Assembly (NCBI RefSeq): GCF_023343835.1
Contig: NC_064447.1
Span: 4,542,001 to 4,606,000, forward strand
Direction of reading: 5' to 3'
Source of the DNA: Lagopus muta
Taxonomy: Eukaryota > Chordata > Aves > Galliformes > Phasianidae
DNA length: 64,000 nucleotides
Part shown: one piece after another, positions 23,101 through 34,552 of the stretch
Position numbering within the stretch: position 1 is the first letter of the stretch
Layout: each line of letters starts with the position of its first letter
Made by a program: the position numbers and the translations under genes
The notes under the pieces: generated by a model
What the model was told of the DNA's origin: nothing
What the model saw: the letters and a program-made list of their open reading frames with translations, nothing else
Databases searched by the model: none

Positions 23101-24704
23101 TGCTAGAAACATTTTTAAAGTAATACGTGAGTGCAGCATATTTCTATGAGCTGAAATCTAAGACAAATGTAACTGACATATGTAACAGTGAGAAGGACGC
23201 TACAGTGCACACAAACTACTTCAGTTACAAAATGATGAAAGGTTACAAAAAGCTCTTTATATCCTATTTTCTTCTTGTTAAAACACTGTAGCATCATTGT
23301 TGTCAAGTTTATATATTCAGAATCTATCTCCTTTCAGTAATCTCAGGCTTGCTGTTCTCTCCAAAGAACGTAATTATATTGGTTCCAAATAAGGGCTATT
23401 TGATCTCATTTTATTCCTCCTTTGTTTCTGCACAACGAAAGCGAGAGGAACTCAATTAAAGTGACTTAGTCTGGTCACTTGACAGAAGCTGTAACAAGTG
23501 AAAGGTTTGATTCTCTCCTCTGTTAAACCGGTGTTTTGCCAGTGTAACTACATTGACACTATCGGAGTTGCATTGATGGAAAGCTGGTATAATAGAAGAA
23601 AGGATCAATCCTGAAGTTCCTCCAAATAGGCCATTTGAACGAACTACCACTTTGTTTGTCTCAGCTGAATTGAAAGCAATTTAATTTGCTTTCAAAGTAG
23701 GCTACTCTGTGTAGGATTCCCAAAGTGAAGGTGACCAAAGTGAACAAGACGTGTTCATAGATTTTGTTTGTGCTAACAGGTTGTAATCCCATAAAAGTAT
23801 ACATTTTAAAAGTCGCGTGCCAGCGTTTGTCACTGCTGCCAGATTCTTAATGTGGGAGTGCTACTCATTTAAAAACTGAAGTCTTATACTTCCTTATCAA
23901 ACACTAAGTGTAAACAGCTGCTATTTTAGACAAAGGCATGGATTTCAGGTGGTATGGACTCATTCAGCTTTAATTTTGAATTCAGGTAATCATTCACCAT
24001 CCTGAATTTATGTTTTCTAGGCGTTACGTCAGTCTGTCTCTCTGTAAAATCCCAAGACTGTACTTGCTATAGTCTGCAGGGGTTGGTAACGCTTGGTAAT
24101 TACTCCAAAATACTTCTATTGTTAGGATGAAAATTGAAAACACTGCTGCACGTGTTTCTCTCTAGAAAGTCCAGAACTCAAGGACATCATTAGAAATTTG
24201 GAATGATTCAGTGGAGGAAAAAAAAACAAACCTTGGCTACTTATCCTGTGTGAAATACAGTTGATTATTAAAGCTTTTTATAACTGCTGTCTTTTGCTTA
24301 AAATTTGGCTTTCTCCTTTCCAGCTGCTAATTTAGATGTTAGTCAGAACCTAGGCTACTGGAATATGTATATCTGGATGAGTGATGTCTTTATAGAGGCA
24401 ACTATGGAAGACCGAAGATTAACCTGACTGGCAAACCTATTCTTTTCAACTTTTTTTTATATAGGTCTGAGGCTTTTAGGTACTTTCTCTACTCCCTTCT
24501 CTTCCATGTACCTTTCTATGTGTGCACATAATAGACATTTTTAAACTTTGTAATCACAGTAATTTTTTTGAAGTTTATTTGGAAACTTATTTGTCTATTG
24601 ATCAATAGGGAAAGGCAATTATTGCAGTACTATCATATTTAAAAGAACTTTATTAATGTTACAACAGACATCAAATACTTCTCCTTTATTCATTTTCTTT
24701 GGAA
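20111..24704. other. AT-rich non-coding stretch, no gene seen
   Basis: No supported gene or transposon. Open frames are all below about 85 codons. A GC-richer patch at about 22190-22370 has no recognisable content. Confidence 0.5.
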
Positions 24705-24800
24705 CCATAGAATGACTTGGGTTGGAAAGGACCTCAGAGATCATTTCCAAACCCCTGCCAGGGGCAGGGTTGCCAACTTTTAGATCAGACTGCCCAAAAA
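24705..24800 (-). mobile_element. CR1 LINE 3' tail, short fragment
   Basis: On the plus strand the segment reads accatagaatgacttgggtt, then ggaaaggacctcagagatca, then '...agatcagactgcccaaa'. This is the reverse complement of the CR1 3' end. The decayed octamer (atagaatg) sits at the left edge, so the element lies on the minus strand. Only about 95 bases are left, and it is diverged, with a small duplication (gccaggggcagggttgcc). Confidence 0.9.
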
Positions 24801-25979
24801 CACATAAAGCTATCTTGGTGCACCAACCTTACTCATCTTACAGTGCTGTTGTGAAGTTTGTGGCCACTAAGTTTTCCAGATTATTAAGATTTCAGTGTTA
24901 AGCTTTATCTGGGAAATCCCCTGAAATTGCTTGCTTTCTCACAGGATGCACTCATTTCCACTGTGCAAACTGTTCAAAACTATATCTCTTGTAAGCCCTC
25001 AGAGATTTGAGGAATATTGTTCGTACAGTTAAGTTAGTTAATGTCTCCTTAGTGAAAGGAGAATTCCTTTAAGACTTCCAACTCCTTTTACACGGATATA
25101 TTTCTCATGCCTGGGTTAACCCCAACACTTTTTCTGAGATCATTCTTCCTCTTTTCTCGTGCTTCTAAGAAGTAAGACTAAAAACAAAGATATCTGTTTG
25201 CTACTCAGCGCATCAGAATTGCGTTCAAGCAAAAGATGAAGTATAATAAAATTTGCAAGTACAGAGGCGTTTTGTTCTTCTGTACCCTTGCAGTCAATTT
25301 GAACTTGTCTAGAATGCATCTAATGGTCTCTGGGATATTTAATCAATTCCCGATTAAGCAAGTTTTCTCCTTGGATTCAAAGGCAATTCAATGATTAGGG
25401 AATTCTTTAGACAAAACTGTTTGGAGATATTTTACCACATACAATTTTTGATATCAAATAAGTGTGATAGACTGAAACATTCTGGCGAGAACTAGTATTC
25501 AGGTGATAAAATGGGGAGATGGAAAAACGTCAGAATTTGCCAAAGATTTTTCAGGGCAATGATCTGTACATGGCTGCAGCTGCTGTATCATGTTGCACCT
25601 TGTAAGCTCTGAGAAACAAAATAGCTGAAGAAATCTTGGTATACAAAAGTTCATGAGAAAATCAAATACAGGAAATTGTGACTTGCCATGTAATAGGACT
25701 ACTAGATTTGCAATATATGGCAGAATAGAAACAGTTCAATCAACGCTGTTTACCCTGCGTGTAATTGAAGAACAATAGGCCAGTTACTGCAATAACAAGG
25801 CAGGAAAGTGTACTAGGAAAAGAAATTCAAGGAATATTGCTATTTTATATGGCTTGCATGACGTTCAGGATATTGTATGCTGAAATAAAGCTGACAGAAA
25901 ATAATGGTGCAGATAGCAGAGCTATTCCAAAAGTTTTTGAATAAATATTACTTAACTAGAGGATATAATCAGTCACAAA
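24801..25979. other. AT-rich non-coding stretch, no gene seen
   Basis: I find no exon, RNA gene or repeat that can be supported in this interval. Confidence 0.5.
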
Positions 25980-26214
25980 CTAGTGTTGGGTAGTGGGGGG
26001 AATCTTCCTGTTTCTGACCAGTGCTCTCGCTGGATTCATTTGCCAAGGATTCTGGATCTTATATCCTTGGGCTGGATGATGAGTTCCACCTCCAAAGGCT
26101 CTTGGAAGATTTCCATCAACTTGCCTAAGGATTCGTAACCCCAACTTGGTTTGAGCTCCCAGCCTGCTCAGGACCTTGAACTGTTTGGAATGTTCTTTTT
26201 TCAATTTCTTTAAT
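25980..26214 (-). other. Candidate exon on the minus strand, unidentified
   Basis: Read on the minus strand, a pyrimidine tract (atttcccctcctcctccag) ends in AG at plus 26215-26216. An open frame then runs 78 codons to a TAG ending at 25980. The translation begins LKKLKKEHSKQFKVLSRLGA and is lysine/arginine-rich. Its later part contains GNLPRAFGGGTHHPAQGYK and ends RKIPPTTQH. The frame has no in-frame ATG start of its own, as expected for an internal or terminal exon. It resembles real coding sequence in composition, but I do not recognise the protein. It would be transcribed away from the CpG island 3.4 kb to its right. Chance remains quite possible at this length. Confidence 0.25.
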
Positions 26215-26220
26215 CTGGAG

Positions 26221-28144
26221 GAGGAGGGGAAATAAATGTCTAATTATAGTTGTTCATGGCAAAGATTTCATCATGGAATGAAACTCTTTTAATGTCAATC
26301 TTCTAGATGACTTTCTTATTGAACTACATCAAATTTGTCAGGAAAATTCAGGAGTAGAGATTATTATTTCAGAATCTTGCATTTGAGACTGAACAGGGAA
26401 GTTATTTTAAAGGTTGAACTCTGATCATCTGTAATGCTGGAGTAAAACAGTGGGGCATTTTGAGTAGTAGATCTGCTGCACTGTGCTTTCTAATTCTGAT
26501 CCACGTTCCAGAAAAGATGAAGAAAAAGATGAGTTACAACTTAGTTCAGCATATGTTCTGCTGTATCCTGACAAGATTGCATTAAGGGAAAGTCCAGGCT
26601 ATATTTGATACCCATCTAATTCTACTACCTACTTGCTCACTTGAGAAATGTATTTCTTTTCCTTTCTTTTTACCAACTATGCATAACTGAAGCACTGCTA
26701 CAGAAGCAGTGTAAACCCTTTTAGTATTGTGCAGCTTTCCTTACACTTAGCCCTACGCGCCGCTTTTATCTCCGCACAGCCACCACCATAGCTGCCTACC
26801 CCTTAGCCTTCATCAGGCTCTGAAGAGGAGCTTCAGTCTGAAGGGAGTGAGTGGTAGTCTAAATTCTGATGCCTCTCTCTCTCCTCACTCTTTGTAGAAA
26901 GTGCACCATTCACACCTATAGAGGAGACAGTTGTCTTCTCATTATTAAATGTTTTATCCTTATTTATTTTAATTCAGCTTTTCTGAAGTACTTTGAAAAG
27001 TAATCAAGTATGACAATGCTAGGGTTAATTAACAGTTGGTATGCTGCCAGCAGCTCCACACAGGTGTATTGATAATGATACTGATCTTATCTGATAGGCA
27101 TTCCTAAGGAAAAAAATTCTCTAGCAAGAAGCAAAGGCACGATGATGTGAATATATAAGGACGGTAGGTGTCCTTCCTGCTGTTTTATGAATGTGTATGA
27201 AGAATTTCCTTTGTGAGAAGAAAAGACATTCAACCTAACCCTTATCTGTATTATACCACAAAAATCTATCTTCAAATGACATCAAACACTTGTCTTAAAA
27301 CCACTAAGCAAAGAAGTGTAAAGCACAGTCTGAAAACTCATCTTACAGATTGCAGTGAAGTAGTACCATCCGTGTGAAGGTTGCTTGCTAAGTGAAGGCA
27401 TAAGTAGTTACTATCCATGGCTACAGACTTGCCATATTTCAAGTTTTCACTTGTCAGCTATTCTCATGTACCTGTGTTAACAAGACACATGTCGAGGTCT
27501 TTATTTTGTGAATCTGGAAATGTTTGTTATAACTATGATGGTCAGGAGAGGTGTAAGGATATTCACATTTTGCTGCTCAAAGATTTCTTTCTCTCCTGCC
27601 ACAAATAAAATGAGAAATATGATGCCAAGAAATCATTTAAGAAATTAAAAAACCAAAGCAAACAACAACTAAAAAACAAACAAACAAGCCACTAAGAAAT
27701 GTAACAGAAACAGCTCTCAATAAGTGCTTGTCATACAGAATACATTTGGTAAAGAAAGTAAAAAAAAAAATTCCATATGTGATGTGCAAGAAACTAGGTA
27801 TTCAAGTGAAGATAATGTCTTCAGAACCAGTGGTGATTAGATTTGCAAAAAATATTATATAAGCTGGTGTCCCTTTTCCAGTGTTCCAACTCTGTCTCCA
27901 ACATTCACCAGGTTTGTATAACTCAGGCTCTCTGGAAATTCACACACCATATAACTACTTATGGTTTTTACAACCATCAATCAAATCAATGCACTGGGCT
28001 CAATGTATTTTCAGAGAGAAGTAAAGGAGTTCTATTCAGACTACGGCCGGTGTTGCCATGCAGCAGAAATCTTATGATGAAAAGTCAGTGCAAAATGGAT
28101 TTGGGCAAAGGTGTTAACCATTGTATGGGGTTACTGTTATATTA
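26221..28144. other. Non-coding stretch, no gene seen
   Basis: No supported gene. Around 26750-26860 there is a small patch with a few CpGs (cctacgcgccgctttt) in otherwise CpG-poor DNA; it is too short to call an island. A/C-rich simple sequence occurs at about 27650-27690. Confidence 0.5.
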
Positions 28145-28330
28145 AGTATTGTTGGAAGGGGTGGCGTGTGAGAAGAAACCAGGGGCTGCCCCCGCATTGG
28201 ACGTGGCCAGTAGTAGAAAAGGGAGTATTAAAAGCAAATACAAGCACCTTCCTGGCTGGTGAGGAGCAGGTGAGAGAGCAGCTAGGTGGGTGTCACCAAA
28301 CCATAAGTGCTGATAGAGGTTGAGATCTAT
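28145..28330 (+). other. GC-richer patch, possible decayed LTR
   Basis: A GC-rich block begins around tgttggaaggggtggcgtgt and contains a TATA-like gtattaaaagc near 28226. It ends before an AT-rich tail around ctattctaca (28327-28336). The TG...CA frame and TATA-like box suggest an LTR, but the flanking pentamers do not match and no family is recognised. Confidence 0.25.
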
Positions 28331-29177
28331 TCTACAATATTTCTGTGCCATTTTCACATCTGTGAATGCTTCTCAAATGCCTTCATCAGTGCTTTTCATT
28401 TGAAAAGCAAATAAACTGTTGTTTGTATTTCTCCAAGCCATCAGAGTTAATTCAAAATTTGACCTCATCTTTCTATAAGATTTTTTTCTTTCAAACATGG
28501 AAACATATTTAGGCTTTCTTGGGATTTGATTTCTTCTTCTGTTGCAAATATTCTTGATTATAAACTTATCATTTTTGTTTAAAGTGTATGTGAATCTGAG
28601 GTAACCCTTTCTTTACGTTTTGACTTTCATTTTAAGTTTGTCTTTTCCTTTGCAACTTCTGGCGTTGCCATCATTTTAATCTTGCTATAACTGCTGAGCT
28701 TCTTTAGCAAACTCTAGACTTCTGGACACAGGATCAAAGATGTGTTTTGTTGTAAAGGATCAAAAATTGGCTATAGACTGAAATTTTATTTTCCCAAGTA
28801 AGCTAAGCTTATTGCTTTAGCTTGATTTCTGAAGTGCCTCCGGAAAAAGATAAGACAAATCCCAACCTGACTGACCACCTTCAAAGCAGCAGCAGGGTAT
28901 TTACGGAGTGCTAGAATAGAAGACTGATGGAGCATTAATGAATTAAAGAGGTGGAGCCTCCTCATGGATTGCTCCATGTTCTTTCCAGGTTTTTGGCAGT
29001 CTCATGAGAAGCGTACCTCCCCATCACCAGATCGTGGTATCTAGAAAGCGCAGGAATGCGTGCTACAGAAACACTGAAGAGACAAACACAGCACTGTTAG
29101 TAGCAGCTCTGCAGAACAGTCTTCTCCAGTTATTTATCCAAAGAAAAAATGATCTGATTTTGGGTGATCTGTGGAGC
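28331..29177. other. Non-coding stretch, no gene seen
   Basis: AT-rich sequence without supported genes or repeats. Confidence 0.5.
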
Positions 29178-29238
29178 CAGGAACAGGACTCAGTGATCCT
29201 TTTGAGTCCCTTCCAACTCAAGATATTCTGTGATTCTA
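29178..29238 (+). mobile_element. CR1 LINE 3' tail, short fragment
   Basis: The segment ends 'gagtcccttccaactcaaga' followed by 'tattctgtgattcta'. This is the extreme 3' end of a sense-oriented CR1, with one octamer attctgtg intact at 29224-29231 and a second, partial attcta. Only about 60 bases can be assigned. It lies about 350 bases upstream of the CpG island. Confidence 0.85.
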
Positions 29239-29559
29239 GGATGAATGATCCTGGATCACTCCTCAGAGCTGAAGGTCAGTTAAGTTTATTCAAAATACAG
29301 ATTGCGTTTGAATGTAAAAATAAGACTCGTGTTCTCTGATGCTGAGGAACTTCTGAATAAACAACAGCCAAAACAAAAATATTACTCCATCTCTAGCTAA
29401 AACTTGAAATACGTTACTTTCATTCTGTGATTAAGTCAGTTGATGGAATCAGTTATGCTTAAATGTTTCTCAGGAAAAAGCATCACTGCTAAAACTGGAC
29501 AACCGGGAGGCAAAGGGGACAATGAAAAGAACCCGATCTTGTCCAGACACACGTCTATA

Positions 29560-30000
29560 CACAGACACGTCACCTCACGTCCTGCTTTCAGCCCAGTCGC
29601 TGTTACCGGCACGCGGATGTTGGGCCGCAGCAGGGAGCGGAGCCACGCGGTGGGGCAGAGCCGCCCCTCACGCGGCCTCTGGGGCGGAGCGCGGTCCGCA
29701 CAGGTGCTCCGAGTTCGGCCAACGGTTCTGGCGCGGCACGAGAAGGCGATAAAGCTGTGGGGGCTGCCGAGCGTCGGCTGCAGGGCTGCGACCTCGTGGG
29801 TAACAAGGTGTGTGTCGGTGAGCCGCCCGATCGTTAGCGAATGGTGAGTAATTGCGCTGGAGATGCGTATGTTGCTATTGTTGAGGTTTTGTTTTAGTTT
29901 TCCTTTTTTTTACCTTAGTTCGTTTCAGCGTGGGAGTTCCGTTTTGTTTCAGTTCCCGCCCTCGTCCCATGCGGAGAGGAGCGAGTGGAGGTTTGCTTGG
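29560..30000. promoter_or_regulatory. CpG island, probable promoter with first exon
   Basis: I count roughly 44 CpGs in about 430 bases, while the rest of the window is strongly CpG-poor. The densest part is 29600-29860. Sp1-type GC boxes occur at 29681-29690 (ggggcggagc) and, in reverse, around 29661 (ccgcccctc). No TATA box is obvious, as is usual for CpG-island promoters. On the plus strand the island ends with good splice-donor matches: ATG|GTGAGT at 29841-29849 and cggtgagcc at about 29816. A first exon ending near 29843 is therefore possible. On the minus strand a weaker donor match (gac|gtgagg) lies around 29573, so a leftward transcript cannot be excluded. The 135-codon plus-strand frame (29440-29847) has no recognisable domain and owes its length to high GC. 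Confidence 0.75.
29841..29849 (+). promoter_or_regulatory. Candidate splice donor at the edge of the CpG island
   Basis: The sequence atg|gtgagt matches the vertebrate donor consensus well at +1 to +6 (GTGAGT), with G at -1. It sits where CpG density falls off, as expected for the end of a first exon. If used, the last three exonic bases would be ATG. A start codon split from its frame by an intron right after ATG is possible, but so is a purely untranslated first exon. Confidence 0.4.
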
Positions 30001-32268
30001 TGTCCGGCTGCTCTGGGTTAAACCACAGCAGTTACAGTAACCTAGAGCACGAGTTGCTGGCCTCCTGTTTCGCTTTGGTTAGCAAGGTTGTTGTGGCTTC
30101 CCTGGAACAGCTGTGTGACCTTCGAACTTCTGGGGAGCTGAGATGCATGAAGCCTTTGATGGGGTGCAAGAGGACTAAAGGGGAAAACTCTTCTTTTGAC
30201 CAGTTTCTTCAGTATCAAGTTAAGCATTTTTTGTCTTAATTGGCAAACTTTCTTTCATGTGAGGGTTTGCAAGGAAGAGATTTGAAAATGTTTTTTGGTG
30301 TATTTGTTTTCTTGGGGTATTTTAGAGCCAAGATAGTGTTTTACATCAGTGATCAGTCAAGAGAAAGTGGTAAACTGAGCAAATAAAATATTTGTCTTGA
30401 TCTGTACAAAGAAGTTTTGGTAATAGCTCACTGTGTGGTTTCTTGGACCCTGATCTTGTTGGAAGGTCTCTTGACAGCCTTTAGAGCAGGGATTTCCTTA
30501 TTTCCATGTTTCAATCATACAAAGAGTCAGAATGCTGTAGGGTAATAGGATATATTGATGACTTTTTTGTTAATGTTAACAAGGGGAGAAAAGAAGGAGA
30601 GAGGTGAGATGCAGCTCAGAGATGAATTAGGATTGAATCAGGTTTGTGATATTTAATTTAAGCTGCTATTTAGCGATATCAGTTTAGACCATCTGTGTTT
30701 TTCTTATAACAAGCTGCATAAAGCAAACAAAAACGTAGATGGCAAGGTATGTGGTATGCATCCTTTTACAAATTTAAAGTAAATGTGCTTCAGCTCAAAA
30801 GTAACCTTTTTTTTTTTCTTTTTTTTCTTTTTTTTTCAAACATCCCTTCCTCTAATATTCTGAAGTGTAAGAAAATGAGCTCGCTCCTTACTCAAACATA
30901 CGGTACTTTATCAAACTTGTATATAAATTACTTGATTCTTCATACTGCTGATATTCTTCCAATTGTTTTAATAGACCATAAAAATGGTAATACTGTGGTA
31001 AACCATTAAACGCTTAGCCATTTAGCCCAGCAGTATTCCTTGTTTAATAGTTTTACTCATTTAACACTTACGATTTGTAACAGAGTAAATCTAATTTTAA
31101 AGTAGGTTGAGGAAGTTAAGCCACCTCTGGGGAATAAATCTACACTCCCTTACCTGGAGGGCAATACTAATTGCTATCCAGACCCAGAACAGGCTCAAAT
31201 GAAGTCAAGCTTCAAGGATTACTAATGAGTGAGGCTTACATTGCATGAGCTAGAAGTCTTTGAATGCTATTTTTTTACTTGAGAAACTGACTGAACAAAA
31301 GTCTGAGAAAATGCATGCAGTCAGTAGACTGCTGGTGCTTTTAAGCATTAGTAATTATCAGCCTTCCTCCTTGGGATGTTAATGATAGTGGTTTGACCTT
31401 ACCCCAGCATTCCTATCTAAATGTGTAACTTAGCCATCAGTTTGCTTTAAATCAAGCACGAAATCTGTCTGAGTGCCATTTCATATGGATATTAAAAAAA
31501 CATCAGGGTCTTCTTGGCTGCTTTTGTCAGCTAAATCTTTTGCAATTCTGTGAATATATTAACAGATTAAACTGACCTTCCTTAAATTTTATACAGTAAG
31601 TTTTTCATTGCACTGAAGAGGAGCTCACCTGCCTTTATTGCTGTGCATGTGAGCTATTCACAGATTCTTCTTTGTTTCATAACTATCAGTATCACTTTGC
31701 CTTAGATATATCTAGTTATATCAGTGGCAAGGCAGAACTACTTCACGTAGAACCCTTCATTCTTTCCATCACTTTTCCACTGTTCGAATATAAATCTTGA
31801 GTTAACTCTATTCTGTGGTTGTCCTGTGTTGCTTTTCTCCACCTCCAGTGGAGGTTTTTTCTGCTATACAAAGATAAACTCAAAGAACGTTCAAAAACCT
31901 AGCAAGCAGGTTTTAAGACCTCTTCAAAACAAAAAATTGGAAGCATTTGTAGTGATTGGCTAGAAAATTTCAATGGTGAATAAATTGTAATATAAAACAC
32001 TTTGCTGGACAAAAGAGAATGGGAGGAAAAAAAAAACACTGTTGCTCATTTAAATCCTGTTCAAGCCCAGAGGGTTTAATAGGTACTTAAGTGGTGTTCC
32101 AGAGAGAGTGATGGGAACTTACATGGTGCAAACACCTTCATCTGACTTTCTGCAGAAGCGGAGTTTTGCCCCCAACGGCCAACCTCAGTAAAACCTAGCT
32201 ATTTTCTTTGAATAATGAAGCTGTGGAAAATCCTGCAAGTACATGGAAATCAGAAGTAGGAACAGGCC
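30001..32268. other. Non-coding stretch right of the CpG island
   Basis: No downstream exon could be recognised. The segment holds a T-rich low-complexity run at about 30804-30838 and no repeat I can name. If the island starts a rightward transcript, this would be its first intron. Confidence 0.4.
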
Positions 32269-32773
32269 CTAGAGGATTTTTAACCTAAATAGAAGAGGCT
32301 GTATCTTCAGCTCTGAAAGCTGTTGCTGTTTCACTATTCTTTCTTTTTGCCTCTGGGATATTCCTGAAACGTGTGCATCTTCTGTTCTGTGAGATGTACT
32401 TGGCTTCCTTAGATGTAGGGAGAAGCAGGAGGAGGTGGACGATGGCATGGCCTCCAGCACTTTGTTTATGAGAACACCCTTCGAGCAATTTTATGTCTGC
32501 ATGAGGTAGAATTGTTTCCAGTCTGCCCTTGAGCTGTGGATCAAGCATTTTACCTCCTCTTACTCTTTTCTGCTTTAAAACTTTATATTCCAGAGTTTTT
32601 AGACAGATGAGGTTTTTGTTATTTGTAGTGGTGTTTGAAGCACTTTCTGTTTCCCAGCTACGTTTCATTGCTACGTTGATTGTGCTAGCATTGTGGATTT
32701 CTTTCTTTGCAAAATAGCTAACCTGAGACCAGGCGCAGCATGTTGTTTCTTCTTCATAATGATTGTAGGACAA
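32269..32773 (-). other. Two overlapping minus-strand open frames, unidentified
   Basis: A 162-codon frame (32773-32285) is the longest in the window apart from the CR1 ORF. A second frame (32460-32269) overlaps its end in another phase. The second frame reads more like a protein (SGISQRQKERIVKQQQLSEL, polar and possibly coiled-coil). A pyrimidine-poor AG acceptor candidate lies inside. I estimate that about one frame of this length is expected by chance in a 64-kb AT-rich window. No domain or homologue is recognised, and this could be noise or a broken exon. Confidence 0.12.
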
Positions 32774-34011
32774 TGGTGTGGCACAATCATTGCTTCAAAT
32801 GTCCTGTATTATAGCGTAGCCTAAAGAAAGGGGACAGAGCGCTCTGTTAGCCAAAGTGGTGACCTCAGGCTATGTGCCAGTAGGATCCTGTACTGAAGGT
32901 CCAATGAACTGAACCGAATGCTGGCTGAATTCCTCCTGGGAAAGAAGCCACATCCACCTGCTTATTCTGTAGTCCTCCCATTGCTAACGTTTGAAAATGC
33001 TTCAGCTTTCTTTTTTTTTTATTTAAGAGTTTATTTATTTTTCCAAAATGAAGACAACACAGCTGGTGACCACAGCACTAGTACCAGCTAGTCCTAAGGG
33101 GCTGTGCAGGGTACCTTGGACTCCCAAGGCTGGTTGTCTTCAGGAGAGCAGTGCTGTGTACGTGTGTAGCTTCACACTCTCAAATTTATGGTTAAAATAC
33201 CACATAGGAGTGCTGCACTCGCTGCTGGAAATGAAATATATGTTATTTCCTATGAGTGGGAATTACCTGATCTGTTAGTTTAATCCTCTGAGTAATTACA
33301 GGTGTTGCTCTGCTGTAACTGTTGTTTGAGTGGCCACTTGATACTGGCTTGCTTCATGTGTTAAGAGCAAGAAAATTTGCTCAAATAACTATGTGTCATC
33401 TGCTGGCTGCACTCATTACTTAATGGTGATGAATACATGGAATATTACCTGGTTTATTGTATGGCTAATTTACAAAAATAAATTTTCTTTTCCACTGAGC
33501 ATTGAGAAACATACGTGCAATTCGGCAGTGGTTACTTGTGTGTTATTAGCTCTCGTCCCTCCACAACAATTTGCCAAAAATAATTGCTTCAGCCACCATG
33601 ACCTTGTTATGTGATGTTTCTAAGATGTGTGGCAGTTTATTTCTTACTATGGCTTTCTTGCTTAAACTAGCATGATTTTTTCTTAAAAATGACCAATCTG
33701 ACTCCTCTCTTCAGCAATAACATAGACAGAAATTGTTTATGCTACTTTTGCTTTCTTAATGTTGTAGGTTATCTTTTTTTGGAAGATTACTAATGATAGA
33801 TTAGGAAGTAAACAGCAGATTTCATGAAGTGATTATAGACTGTAGCTTTGCTTCTGTAAGAATTGTTTTTAAACGCCAGAGTGAAATTAATAATGAAGAA
33901 CATTTTATTTTAGAGTCTGCTTTTGTAAAGCCTATCTGAAGATCTGTGTGGATAAGAATATACATACAAGAGTAGATGCTAACTTTTGTTTCCTGTCTTA
34001 CTGATTACATA
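32774..34011. other. AT-rich non-coding stretch, no gene seen
   Basis: No supported gene or repeat in this interval. Confidence 0.5.
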
Positions 34012-34550
34012 AGGGCTTCAACAAAAGCAGTGCCTCCTGCTTAATGCTGTTGGCCCGTGCTGTCAGAAGCAGATGTTGGTGGGACGGCAGAAGAGGTTGA
34101 ATCTTCACACCAATACCCTGTTACTACTTGTTGCTTTATGACAGATGGCAGCAGAGGGGCACTGTGACAGAATAATGTCTGATGTAAAAGTGGGAGTGAA
34201 ACAAAGGTGTGTCACTGAGTTCCTCCATGCAGAAAAAATGGCACCCATTGACATTCACCTATGCTTGCTGTGCACCGATGCAGGCTGAGCACAGCGAGGC
34301 AGTGGGTGATGTGTTTTAAGAGTGATGACAGCAATGTAAAAGTCAAGCCATTCCAGATGGCCATGCAGATTTGTATGGTGTGGCAGGTTCTTGTTCACCA
34401 CTGGTGAAATGCATAGCTAATGGTGGTGGCTGTGTTGAAAAATAGCTTTTTGTAGCTGAGCATTTACTCTATCAAACAGCGTTATTGTATTCTTTGAATC
34501 TGTTGTAGTTTTCCTGGAAATAAATTGGTGGCATTATTTTTGGAGTGACC
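34012..34550 (+). mobile_element. GalluHop-like mariner, internally deleted copy with both ends
   Basis: This is a Tc1/mariner-type DNA transposon remnant of about 540 bases. The left end (agggcttcaa, then ...gcagtgcctcc) and the right end (ggtggcatta, then ...ggagtgacc) are imperfect inverted repeats of about 25 bases. Each is bordered by TA (34010-34011 and 34551-34552), the mariner target duplication. Inside is the start of a transposase from an ATG at 34175, and beyond it the last codons and 3' UTR, including gtgttgaaaaatag. The middle of the transposase, including its catalytic domain, is missing. An intact mariner is about 1.2-1.3 kb. The family name is from memory of the avian GalluHop (Mariner1_GG) consensus. 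Confidence 0.8.
34175..34385 (+). pseudogene. Mariner transposase N-terminal remnant, frameshifted
   Basis: From ATG 34175 the frame reads MSDVKVGVKQRC, then VTEFLHAEKMAPIDIH. This matches the N-terminal helix-turn-helix DNA-binding region of mariner transposases of the SETMAR-like type common in birds. The frame hits TGA near 34290. Shifted by one frame, the match continues as STARQWV.CFKSDDSNVKVKP, corresponding to the second helix-turn-helix. The DD34D catalytic core is absent because of the internal deletion. The gene is certainly dead. Confidence 0.8.
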
Positions 34551-34552
34551 TA

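Noticed and set aside
29440..29847. 135-codon plus-strand frame in the CpG island as a protein
   Set aside because: High GC lowers stop frequency, the start lies upstream of the island, and no domain is seen. Only the promoter signal is kept.
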